Assembly (NCBI GenBank): GCA_902805475.1
Contig: CADCSX010000006.1
Location: 2,852,001-2,916,000 of the forward strand
Length of the DNA stretch: 64,000 nt
Direction: 5' to 3'
DNA from: Entonaema liquescens
Taxonomy: Eukaryota > Ascomycota > Sordariomycetes > Xylariales > Xylariaceae
This document shows positions 24,689-34,582 of this stretch, piece after piece (position 1 is the stretch's first letter; each line of letters opens with the position of its first letter). Below the pieces are notes generated by a model. It ran no database searches. It was not told where the DNA came from and saw nothing but the letters and a program-made list of their open reading frames with translations. The position numbers were made by a program, and so were the translations under genes.

Positions 24689-25765
24689 TTATCTTGTCGC
24701 GCTTGTCACTTCATCATGGCTCGACATCTCGGATACTTGACGAGTATTGAGAGTACCAGAATTCCAGCTAGATGTGGTAAGGGTTCCTGGCTCGTCTCCA
24801 GCGAGCTCGGACTTTTGAGTCGACATAGCATCGAGTTCGGGTTTATACCCGTACCAAGCGGAGTCTTGCTGATGTAGCTCGGGGCTGGCGGAAGTTACAG
24901 TGTTGATGGTGCACTGCTCATCGTGAATTTCCTGCGAGACGGGTTGCTGGTCTTGCTGTGGTGGTTTGTTTTCGGGCTCCGTACCAATCGCTGATGCCGT
25001 TGTCGCTGCTGCGGCTGCTGCTGCGAGCTTCTTGCGCCTAAAAACAAAGGCGAGGAATATAAGCGTCGCTAAAAAGGGGACGCCTATGCCAACAGTCACG
25101 CCGACGATTATTTTGGTATTTGATGATTGCTCCTGTGGGACACTCGAGGCAGGCGGAGAAGATGTTGGTGACGAGGATGCCTCAGTGGCCGAGGTTGGAT
25201 CTTGACGGCTAGTGGAGGTAAGTGTAGGGATTGCTGTAGGGTTGAAACTGATGGTGCTTCCGCTGGTGGGAAGGTGTGCGATCTCATCGAGACTGGATTT
25301 TCCGTTTGGGTTACGAATCAATGCCTTGGAGGCGTTACACGCACAGTCCGGTTCCTTCTGTATTTCAATCCACTTGGGGTGCTTGGAACAGCCCGACCAT
25401 ATATCAACATTGTCGCCTTCGCATCGGGCTATTGCAACATACTGCTGATCGGGGTAGTCGTACTTGTTTGTACATTTGGCGGACGTAAATGTCGAGTCTG
25501 TACACCCAGCGACATACGTAACGACAGCTATGATAGAAGTTAGTTTCATTTTATCAGCACAATAATAATCTACATTGTATAGTGAATATAACTGACTATC
25601 GGTGTTGAAGCAGGCGGTGCTCGACAGGCAAAAATCTCCAGCGTAGCAACAGGACTGAGGGCCGAGAAGCTCGGAATTCCCACAGGGAAGATATTTAGAG
25701 TCAGCGACTTGACCCTTCCCGAAGAAACATGTGCCCTTGGATATATAGAGATCAGTTCCATTCAT
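24689..25765 (-). CDS. Cysteine-rich single-pass membrane protein
   Basis: Extracellular Cys-rich part (GTCFFG, LPCGN, QSCCYAGDFCLSSTACF, GCTDSTF, KCTNKYD, CACNAS), then a Ser/Thr/Pro stalk, one membrane helix (IIVGVTVGIGVPFLATLIF, roughly residues 220-245) followed by RRKK, and a 110-residue cytoplasmic tail. This matches a large fungal family of wall-sensor-like proteins of unknown function. The frame is open throughout, but a 69-bp intron (25596-25528; GTCAGT donor, CTAAC branch, ATAG acceptor, multiple of three and stop-free) probably interrupts it; removing it joins CFNTD to TVVTYVAGCTDSTF and gives 335 rather than 358 residues. No signal peptide is visible at the ATG at 25765, and the frame is closed just upstream, which is odd for this topology; a missing first exon or a decayed start is possible. 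Confidence 0.75.
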   Translation of the reverse strand: MNGTDLYISKGTCFFGKGQVADSKYLPCGNSELLGPQSCCYAGDFCLSSTACFNTDSQLYSLYNVDYYCADKMKLTSIIAVVTYVAGCTDSTFTSAKCTNKYDYPDQQYVAIARCEGDNVDIWSGCSKHPKWIEIQKEPDCACNASKALIRNPNGKSSLDEIAHLPTSGSTISFNPTAIPTLTSTSRQDPTSATEASSSPTSSPPASSVPQEQSSNTKIIVGVTVGIGVPFLATLIFLAFVFRRKKLAAAAAAATTASAIGTEPENKPPQQDQQPVSQEIHDEQCTINTVTSASPELHQQDSAWYGYKPELDAMSTQKSELAGDEPGTLTTSSWNSGTLNTRQVSEMSSHDEVTSATR

Positions 25766-28700
25766 GGTTCTGACTTATTCACACATAGGAATCTCGTAAT
25801 ATGCTGGAGACATAATCCACGAATTACTAAAGGAAGAGCGGAGGGAGCACCTTCAACGTATTATAATAGTGACTGCTGGTACCTGGGACACATAGTACCT
25901 AGGCGTATCTTACCTCTAGCCGACTGTCCTCCGTGATATGCTGCTTATTGCTAGAATCGATATACCCATGCATACTAAACCCTCTCAAGATCTCACTGCA
26001 GGTCGTTCGATAATAGTGTGTGCCACGGCGTTTGGAGGCTTCCGTGATTATAAGTACTCGCTGTCGTACATTGGAGGCGGAGATCCGACTAGGAAAATCT
26101 AAAACACGTATACCTATGTCTAAGGCCTGCTTTAGGGCATTGTCAAACTAGAAATGGATATATTATAGTTCTAAGAATGTTGTATAACTATCCTTGGGCT
26201 TTTTCGTCCCCCCAACTGCATATTTGGGGTCTGCTCGAGGTCTATTCGAATCATGCAAGGCTCCCTATATAAGGCTATAGAGTTGATATACAACAAGCTT
26301 ACAGTATGACGTATATATACCCCAAGCTTTTATGCCACTCGCAGGTTGGCGTTTTACAGGGTATAGGCGCTTAGCCAACCAATGCCCAAACAAAATACCC
26401 GAAGTCTTGAATATATTTAATACATACCTTTGCATCACCCTGAACGGTATGACAGTATACGACGTGCATTTTCTTTGTCCTCTCTTGGCATAAGACCTCC
26501 GTGGTGATGGGATTCAGGTCTCTAGAGAAAACACTTGGCGTTGGTTTGAATTATGTTTCCAGCCGACATTACCTATCTTTCTCTAACTTAACAATCATCC
26601 ATTTTCGTTGGCTCGCATGCTCCAATTTTACAAGAAAGGTAGTGTTAAGGTGAGTGTTAGTCTATAGGTACCTTGATGTTACTATTCCAATATTGGCTTA
26701 GAATTCACAAAGTTTTGTTCCTACCTATTCATAGCTGTCTCGGATTATACGTCAACTTGTTCCTGTTAGGGCTCGTCTGCACCATCCGGAGTGCGGACCA
26801 AGTGAACTCCAAAGCTAAGCTCCCTATTATGGTAGAGCACCTCAAGGCCTGTGACCATTATGATTAACCTGGTGCGAGTCTGGTGTCTTGGTAAGGCCCG
26901 TCGACTCGACGGTGTGGTAGGTACGATATTCCTATTCCAATTCCAATTCCACAACGTAATATTGCAGCAACGTCGCACAACAGACCAATCAGAAAGCCTA
27001 GGATAATGAGAGGAAGAGCGGTCCTATCCGCAGCGTGTATGACCATGTCTCAGACAATGCTGCCTATTCAAGCATCAGATCGCCGGGATGTCTTGGCAAC
27101 CCCCCCTTTTCACGAGGCTCTTGTGGTAGCAACCCTAAAAGATGACGACGTATCTCTCGTCCGAATTCTTATTGAATACATAGGTACCTATATATCTGCC
27201 GAACATAAAAACCTCACGTGCTCTAATTGCGGCTCTGTTAGGATTCTAGGTAGGACATCTAGAATACAGGGTGCTTCTAGTATATATCACATAACCATGC
27301 GCTCTCGTAGTTAGGATATAGTTTAGATAAATAAACCCATAGAATTATCGTTAAACTAATAGCCAAACCGATTCGGTGATGCATGATGTCGTTCTATGTA
27401 GCACACGGTTCCGAAAGAAACGTTCATTCTACTACCCCCATAGTTAGGTGTATACTTTTCAATCTCCTTGTTAGGTTGGAGGTCATGCCATGTGTCGATT
27501 CAACCTAGCCAAGTAAGGGGCTACAGGGGAACAACCGCCGAATTTAATATCTATTTGGTAACTGATACTAGGATATTGTTACGGGATTGGCTTCCTACAA
27601 CTGATCTGCGACTTACCTAATCAAAACTTTTACATACTTATAGCTTGGCTGCTTGGCCTCACATCTTGTGAAGACTTCCCCTCTTTATTTCAAAATTGTC
27701 GAGTTTTCGTTCCCAGCTCGTTACACAGCAGTAGCTGAAATGATTACGGCGCCGTACGGGGGAGTTTACACATCGAATAGAGGGCAACGGACGAAATGCA
27801 TGACCCCTTTTGGAGCTCACGCGAGCATACGAATATCAAATTCGCTTCGGATATGTAAGGTGAGCGGCAGCAAATTGACTGTATGGTACCTAGTTCGGTA
27901 ACTAGGTCGTGTTCATGCTGTTGGAAATAGTCAAATAAGGTAAGGATTAATCTCATATGAGCCATAGGCAACCAAGTGGTCAAGTTGTTTCAGCACCAGG
28001 TTTTTTTCGGAACCACTACAAGCTGGTTGGTTCATGATAGACATATCTGCCCTGTGATGATAATAAACGAAAAACATGCATTGGCTTATCTGAGCAGGAA
28101 ACTGCTACGAAAGACAAACATTCTCTGAGGGCATTTTGAATTTTCTCGTTCATTTCTCTTCTGATATGCTTCCCTTTTCTATTTCCCTACAGAATATTAC
28201 TAAGATACCTTCTATTCCTTGTGCCTCTTATTTTCTGCCAAACCTCTTTAAGTATCTTTCTTTCGCCATGTTAGCCATTACTCTTAGCTGTTATATCAAC
28301 TGCTAGTGAGATGGGCTGAAATCTCCTTACTACATTTGAACGCACAGTATAATAACTACTATAATAATTTCTCTATGAAATGTTGGAGGCACATTTCTAA
28401 TTTTATATTGAGAATTTTCTATTTATCAAGATTCTACGTTCAAAGCACTTTGCTAGAAGTCTCTTGATACTCCTCTTATGACCAATCAATCGTATACTCT
28501 ATAATATATTTTTGAGCTCGTCAGTCTGGATAAATGCATATTCATGGGTTGCATCTGAAATGTCATGGATGCCATTAGTTAGCAGGACGAGTAGACTTTG
28601 AAGAAGTGCTATACTACTCCTCACGAAGTCGAGACTTAGGTAGGCGCTGTATAGGTATTTATTATCTTATATTATCGTCACAGTGGACTGGAGCTATCTT

Positions 28701-28793
28701 TCAATACCATCTAATTAACCCCTGAACCCTTCTAATAACCCTTTTTTCCCATCCCCTTTTTGGTAACAAGAACTCATACAGACAACTTATACA
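25766..28793. other. 3-kb gene-poor stretch
   Basis: No gene I can support. One frame at 27006-27314 contains a stretch resembling an ankyrin helix pair (FHEALVVATLKDDDVSLVRILIEYI), possibly a fragment of an ankyrin gene related to the nearby relic, but it is too short to call. The rest is AT-leaning with scattered short frames. Confidence 0.45.
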
Positions 28794-29561
28794 TCATAGA
28801 GGTAAGCGTAGCTGTGTCCTGAGGAACTCGGTCAAGCCCCTCTCGATAGAAGCGGATAGGGCTGCGAAAATGATCATATTGGTAGACGATGGTGGGGGGC
28901 AGTATTGGACGTCTGGTAGGATCTCTAACTCCTCGATACCCCTGACGCGGGCGAGCTCACCAACCCATTCTAAGCTTTCGTGCTTGAGGTCGAAGAGAAG
29001 CTTCAAATCTGCAGCAGTAAATTCTTTCGGGCCTTCCCACGTCGCACTGGGACGGCCGCCCTGTACGACCAACCGCAGCTTTCTAACGGACCCGTTATTT
29101 TCTAGGAACCGGCATACGCTTTGCCACTCGCCCCGGTCGTTGTCGTAAGGTGGTATGGGCCCCCTCTTATACAAGGATATTTCGCGGATAAGCCCGCGGC
29201 TCTGGGGCCTTAGGTCCGAAAGAAAGGGTTCGACCGCTTCAATAGCGTTCCCGAAGTCAAATGTATGTCTGCCATAAACCAAATATGATGTTTCTTCGTA
29301 TATCGTCTTGTTAACCCTCATAACAGATGCGCAGAAGTCGATATTCTCCGTTTCGAGCCGGTAGGTCGTTTCGTAACAGCGGCGATGAAATGTTCGCTCC
29401 AAGGTATAATATCTCTTTCGCCGTCTGTCTTCTCTCTTAGGTAGCTTTCCGGCGCCTGCGTTCCTAATTTGCAATTGCTTATGTCCGCCGTCGTCAAAGA
29501 GGTATTCGAATATAATCAACCGCACCTCCGCCGGAACGCGCATCAACGGTGAGACCTCCAT
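28794..29561 (-). CDS. DUF7730-like (F-box-like) fungal protein
   Basis: Intronless, 255 residues, with the ATG at 29561 immediately before MEVSPLMRVPAEVRLIIFEYLF. The segment LMRVPAEVRLIIFEYLF is the F-box-like helix typical of a hugely expanded fungal family, followed by ENIDFCASVMRVNKTIYEETSYLVYGRHTFDFG, the classical second motif (conserved Asn-Lys, then a Glu run and an aromatic-Gly-Asn/Arg-x-F). Functions are unknown; by analogy with F-box proteins a substrate-adaptor role is conceivable (inference). It stands alone in gene-poor DNA with more than 3 kb on either side, which fits the patchy distribution of this family. Confidence 0.75.
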   Translation of the reverse strand: MEVSPLMRVPAEVRLIIFEYLFDDGGHKQLQIRNAGAGKLPKREDRRRKRYYTLERTFHRRCYETTYRLETENIDFCASVMRVNKTIYEETSYLVYGRHTFDFGNAIEAVEPFLSDLRPQSRGLIREISLYKRGPIPPYDNDRGEWQSVCRFLENNGSVRKLRLVVQGGRPSATWEGPKEFTAADLKLLFDLKHESLEWVGELARVRGIEELEILPDVQYCPPPSSTNMIIFAALSASIERGLTEFLRTQLRLPL

Positions 29562-32232
29562 TGTTTCTAGCCTTCGAACTTCCCCAGTCGTTCGTTAAGA
29601 ATTAAGATTTGTTAATACACGATCTATTCTGATGATTTGATTTAACCCGGTGGCGGAATATCTATATATACAAGGCATTGCAGAACAGCGACATATACGT
29701 AAAAAAGGAAAGCAAAGTTAATAATAGCATCGACAACGATAATGTCACAAGCTGACCTCTTATCAAGCATCGAATGACCAGCCGGGTTCTCAATTTCCCG
29801 GGGCCAACAAGGTCCTCCGTATCGCCGTAGACGTCAGCTATTGAACCAATCGCTCTTCCATTCCCGAGCTTAGGAAACACTAACCTGGAAAGGAGGATCC
29901 CCTGGGGTCTGATAAAGACTGCTTGTTCTGGATCCTCTCTTGCTCGCATGCAGTCGGCGATAATACAACTACATCCACAATTTTGGCACGGTTCTCTTTT
30001 TGATCATACCACGATCATATGTAGACCGCCTCAAGACCCCACATTAACATTTTGTTTTCGTCAAGTTGGCATATGAAGCCTCGATAAAGAAAGAAAATGC
30101 CATGATACGCCATAATATAATGCGGGTTAGTTAGTTAGGAGTTAAGAAGCATGGGGCATAGTCAAGGAGTATCAAAGTCCCCCATGACTTTAGATAAACC
30201 AGAGTGTGTTCTATCTAACTCCTCAAATAACAATAGGTAGTGTATGTAAACTATCAAGCAGGGCTGAAGGAGAGCTCTCGTCAATGCAACAGGTACCTAA
30301 TCAGAACGCTAGTTAAACATTATCTTTGCATTATACTGCTTCTCCTGAGTTTCCACTCTTTCATATGCCAGGGAGAAGACGTGATCCCCTACCTACGTAG
30401 CGAACACTCCACCAAGCTATATATTGCGAAATCAACGCCATGACAACACTAGCGGTTTTGAATGTTCACTCCTCAACCTTGGTTACGAAGCAGTAGCTTA
30501 GTTTAATAAATTTTATTTATGCTAAGGAAACCACAGGTACCTAAGCTAGAGAAACCTAAATCTATAACAGCGAAAGTATACCTATGGTTATGAGAAGTTG
30601 AAAGAGCATGTCGTTTACTTATAATCGAAGAGCTTCCTAGATATGTATAACTTGGATTGATTTCCTGATAACAACGAGTTGCAATGAGTTATTAGAATCC
30701 GCCAACAACAATTCCTGAGAAGATAGGTAATAATAGAGTGGGAAGTTCAGTAGTTTAAGACTGGAATGTGTGAGTAGCAACAACCGCTTTGAGAAGGTTA
30801 TGAGGCCGAGCTTACGCAGTTGCTTAAGTCTTACGGGATAATAAATAGAAGTAAATGCAACGCTAGAGGAGAAAGTCTAAGACGAGTTATATGGAGGAGA
30901 AAAGAGAGAAAGTAAGGGTCTACATACGTCTCTGCCACTCTACGACTGTGTTATTGCCTTGAGAAGTAATGAAGTGTTGAAGAAACTAAGGTATATTAAT
31001 TCTCATCAATGCTCCAAATATTGTTGTTATTTTATAAATGTTTCGGGTACATTAGCACAACCTCGAGGAGGTTATGTAGACTTAGAAATATCTGCTAAAC
31101 ATCATTAGTAGTTCCGCTACTTGAAACCCGGTTTTAAGGAACGTGTCCTAGTGTAGTCGTATATTATCAATCTCTCTACGTTGCTTTACTTCTTCATCGT
31201 ACTTAACCACGTCTTTACATCGTTGTTCAATTATCGATAGCTGCTTCACGTTATGATGACAGTACCTATTAGCTAGAAACATGTCAAACGGGTCAGAGGG
31301 CTTCTAAAGCGAATATAAATGACATTCGGCTACTATATATGCTCCCAATATATTCCGAATATTATAGAGTTTTAGCTTTTGAACTATATTGAATATATAG
31401 ACTCAGCTACCCTGGAAGCGTAATGCATACATCTAGTTGTATAACCGTGCGAGTCTTGGACAGAAACTAACGATATGCTTAAGTATTTTTGAAGTCCTAC
31501 TAGACTAGAAGTAGCCAATGGATACTTTCTGGTAACCTACCATATGCTTGCATGAAACCAGCTCGTAGCTCGTTGAAAGGGGATACATAAGCGCTTCGTT
31601 TGGGACCGTAGGATATCTCTCTACCAACCTACGTGAAGTACACTAAGCTCTCAATAAATGCGCCTTGCATTGTAGTGGTTGAAGATGCGCAGCTCCGATG
31701 TGCCAAGTATGAAGTGAGAAGTGCCAGGAACAGTGTCAACGCATATTGGCAGACATGACAACGAGATAAACCATCAAGTATCTTGCAACCTTCTATTCGT
31801 ATGACTCAATGGTAACTTGCCTAAACAGTTAGGAATATTTCTCTATACTTGCACTTTGGTTGAGCCTGTCAAAGCCCTTATATTTCTTTGGCATATAAAC
31901 CCTACTATTTACCAAGAATATAATTGGTAAATACTAGATCTGGCATATATCCCATGACCCGACCGGCGGTGCGAGATATATTACTATCGCACGCCTGCAG
32001 GAGCAAAACCCCAACCGGCTGCTCGCAGCAACTCTAACCTAACTTAAGTACCTGCGATCAATCGTGGCGTTGAACCCCAAGTTCCCAGCCCTAGAGATAC
32101 CTCTTAAGAAATATTAACTGTGTACATGACGAGCACGGATACCTGACAAGGGCGTGTCACACCTCGGAGCTTCTAAGGCAACGGCCAATCTATGTAATAT
32201 TGGGCTTCTCGTCGTCGGAATGCCTTTAAAAT
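29562..32232. other. 2.7-kb gene-poor stretch
   Basis: No supportable gene. A 95-codon minus frame at 29662-29949 ends in a hydrophobic stretch (LVTLSLSMLLLTLLSFF) but has no family features. The remainder has only short frames and looks like ordinary AT-leaning intergenic or decayed DNA. Confidence 0.45.
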
Positions 32233-32459
32233 ATGTGTCAAGCAAAGATATTCTTTCATAGGATATCCCCGCTGAAAAGGGTTGATATAGAAGCTTGGAA
32301 AGATGAGCTTGATTTAGATATATTAAAGTTATTTGCTAGTGAAATCGACACTTTTGACGCTATTCTGGGAGAGTAAGATTTACCTATGTCCTGTGGCGTG
32401 CACGTCCAATAAACTAACATCTTTTTAGGGGGTGTACCATACAGATGAGTGTTCTGTAA
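32233..32459 (+). CDS. Possible small two-exon gene or remnant, unknown
   Basis: Exon 1 (32233-32372) reads MCQAKIFFHRISPL followed by an acidic amphipathic segment (DIEAWKDELDLDILKLF then ASEIDTFDAILGE). A good intron (32373-32428: GTAAGA donor, ACTAAC branch, TTTTTAG acceptor, 56 bp) leads to a short exon 2 ending at 32459, giving 56 residues. The splice signals make it better than a random frame, but there is no recognised domain and it could be the relic of a larger gene or a leader region of the gene at 32.9 kb. Confidence 0.25.
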
Positions 32460-32858
32460 GGATGAAATGACGAGCGGGAAGAAGGGATTTCAGGGATTAA
32501 TGGTAAACTATCCGGAATTATATGTACGAACCCGTCTGTCCTGGTTGTTCAGAGACCGCCTGGACGCCTTAATGACGGCTGTGTTGCGTTTGGTACATGT
32601 AGAGATAGTACATGGAAAGATAGCGACAACCCCGCCAAAGGTCTCCGGGTTTGCAATGGCATAGCAACCGTTTGCAATTAGAGCAGAATATTTACTAGGA
32701 GACGAGGAAATTGATCTCTTTTTTTTTTTTTCTCTTCTTCGTCTAACAACAAATACAAATCAGTCAATCGAAGCTATTGCTTGAATCGTAAACGCTGCAG
32801 ATTCTCTTGGTCTCGGATCGTTCTATGTAGTCCCTCTTCTATTGGGTCTCGCATTACT
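32460..32858. other. Leader/promoter region of the GRF gene
   Basis: Contains a T-run at 32718-32731 and pyrimidine-rich DNA typical of a fungal 5' leader just before the split start codon of the next gene. An open frame at 32449-32664 shows no features. Confidence 0.4.
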
Positions 32859-34192
32859 ATGTAAGTCAGATAATCGATATTCTCTACGATGAAGGAATTC
32901 AAACTGCTAATTCGTACCCTCTAGGGCTCCTACTACTAGAAGTGGTAAAGCAATTGCGGCGCAGGATGACAATGCTGTCGACCTGGCGGCATCGTCTAAG
33001 GAGCCACCAGTGGCATCGAAACCGTCTCAGTCGCTACCCGCTACAAGTACCTTGGAAGAGAATGGTGACACTCCCGAGTCTTCCAGGGCCTCGAGTCCCT
33101 CCATAGAAGATTCGCCGAGTCCCTCCGTCCGAAAGACGGAAGTGACGTCGAAACTCCCAGAGCAGTCTTCTGTGTCCAAAGGCAAAGAACGTGTTCGCTC
33201 GGATCCACCAGCGATGGAGCCGACCAGCGTTGGTGTGAAAGCAGCTGGTCCATCTGGAACAACGGTAGCGAAAGCAAGTAGTAGCAAGACTATTGTACAG
33301 CCGTCTTCAGCCCCGAAGCGTGCTAGGACCGTGGATGCAAGCGATGAAAAAGATGATGACGGCGGATCGCCTCGGAAGCGTCGCATGGAAGCAGCCAAGA
33401 TTACCATTAAGAAAGAGCCTGTCGAAGACGACGACAAGCTAGGAACTCTAGCTAAGAAAGACCCTATCAAGAAGGAATTTATCAAGGAAGAACCAGTCAA
33501 GCAAGAACCTATCAAGGAAGAACCTGTCAAGGACGAGGACGAGGACTCCGATGTAGATTCCCATTCGGAATTCGTGCCGCAATACTGGTCAGGATACGAA
33601 CCGGGATACGAGGACGATCACTACTACATGTCGCCGGATGCCCAACGACACTACGATCTGGGTATGAGTCTGTCCCCGGTTCCATTTGAGCAATACGAAC
33701 CCTTCCACCACCCGTATTTCCCGAAGCGCGCCGTTCTCCGCTGCCGCACCCACGGCACCCGTATGGGCTTCGAAACCAAGATGTCCAGGAGCCTCCACAA
33801 CCCGAACCGATACTACTACGTATGTCTACGTGTAAGTGACTCTACCATCTTCTCAGACCAGCTAAGCCTGCCCCTTTATCTCCTCTGCTTTTCCTATTCC
33901 TCTAGAGGAGTTGGGAGTGTAGCCTCGACGTCAAGACTAACTCTTGTGATCACAGTGCGAAGACTTTATTTGTTGGGCCGATGATGAAGGGATATTTGAT
34001 CGTAATCCATTGTGTCGTTGCCGTCATTTATCACGCGAAGATATGGCGGGTCCCGGTTCTCACGTCCCTAGAAAGCTTTTCCACAAATGCGCCACGGGTG
34101 CCTGTAGCTTCACCAATTGGACGGCCAACCAGCTAACCAAAAAGCAAGTCAACCGGTATTACGGGCGACAAGTTTACCCGGAAGCGGAGTGA
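32859..34192 (+). CDS. Twin GRF-type zinc-finger nuclear protein
   Basis: My model has the start codon itself split: AT at 32859-32860, a 64-bp intron (32861-32924; GTAAGT donor, CTAAT branch, CTCTAG acceptor), then G at 32925, giving MAPTTRSGKAIAAQ. Second exon 32925-33831, 124-bp intron (GTAAGT, ATCACAG), third exon 33956-34192; 381 residues. No other ATG is in frame upstream of the coding run. Residues 20-200 are disordered, with a basic nuclear-type patch (PRKRRMEAAK) and repeated charged KEEPVK/KEPIK units. The C-terminus has two GRF-like modules: one at about 272-310 (RCRTHGTRMGFETKM, then RYYYVC and CEDFICWADDEG) and one at about 315-360 (LCRCRHLS, LFHKCATGACSFTNW). GRF fingers bind single-stranded nucleic acid in topoisomerase III, APE2 and NEIL3 (known); here no catalytic domain accompanies them. 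Confidence 0.7.
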
Positions 34193-34582
34193 CGTCTTTC
34201 TCTTGTAGTGTTTTATCTTGGGCGTTGGACGTGTCCGGTGTTTTCGTTGGGGTCAAACTTCTGAACCGTGTTTATACCCCTGATGACGGCTTCCAGGGTC
34301 ATGTACTAGTTAGACGGAGTTGTAAAAGTTGATCTGTGAATAGTTCTTATTTTTCCACGACCATGGACTCATCTTTGTTAACGAAATCCTCGGGTCTTGT
34401 TCCCAGCCGAGCCTCGAGTTATGTGATGTGATACCCTGAAGTAATCTAAGTAAGATGTATAAGGCTGAACCACCTATAGGTACAATACAATGGTGACCCC
34501 CCCTTCCAAATTTCCCGTTAACGCCGAACAATGCATCCATGACTTATAAGAAGCTCCTAAAAACACGAGCGTTCCAAGCCTC
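34193..34582. other. Intergenic, convergent 3' ends
   Basis: Short spacer between the GRF gene (plus) and the peptidase gene (minus); nothing but probable 3' untranslated sequence. Confidence 0.5.

Noticed and set aside
29662..29949. 95-codon minus-strand frame with a hydrophobic end
   Set aside because: Single short frame, no family, no signal peptide; could be random.
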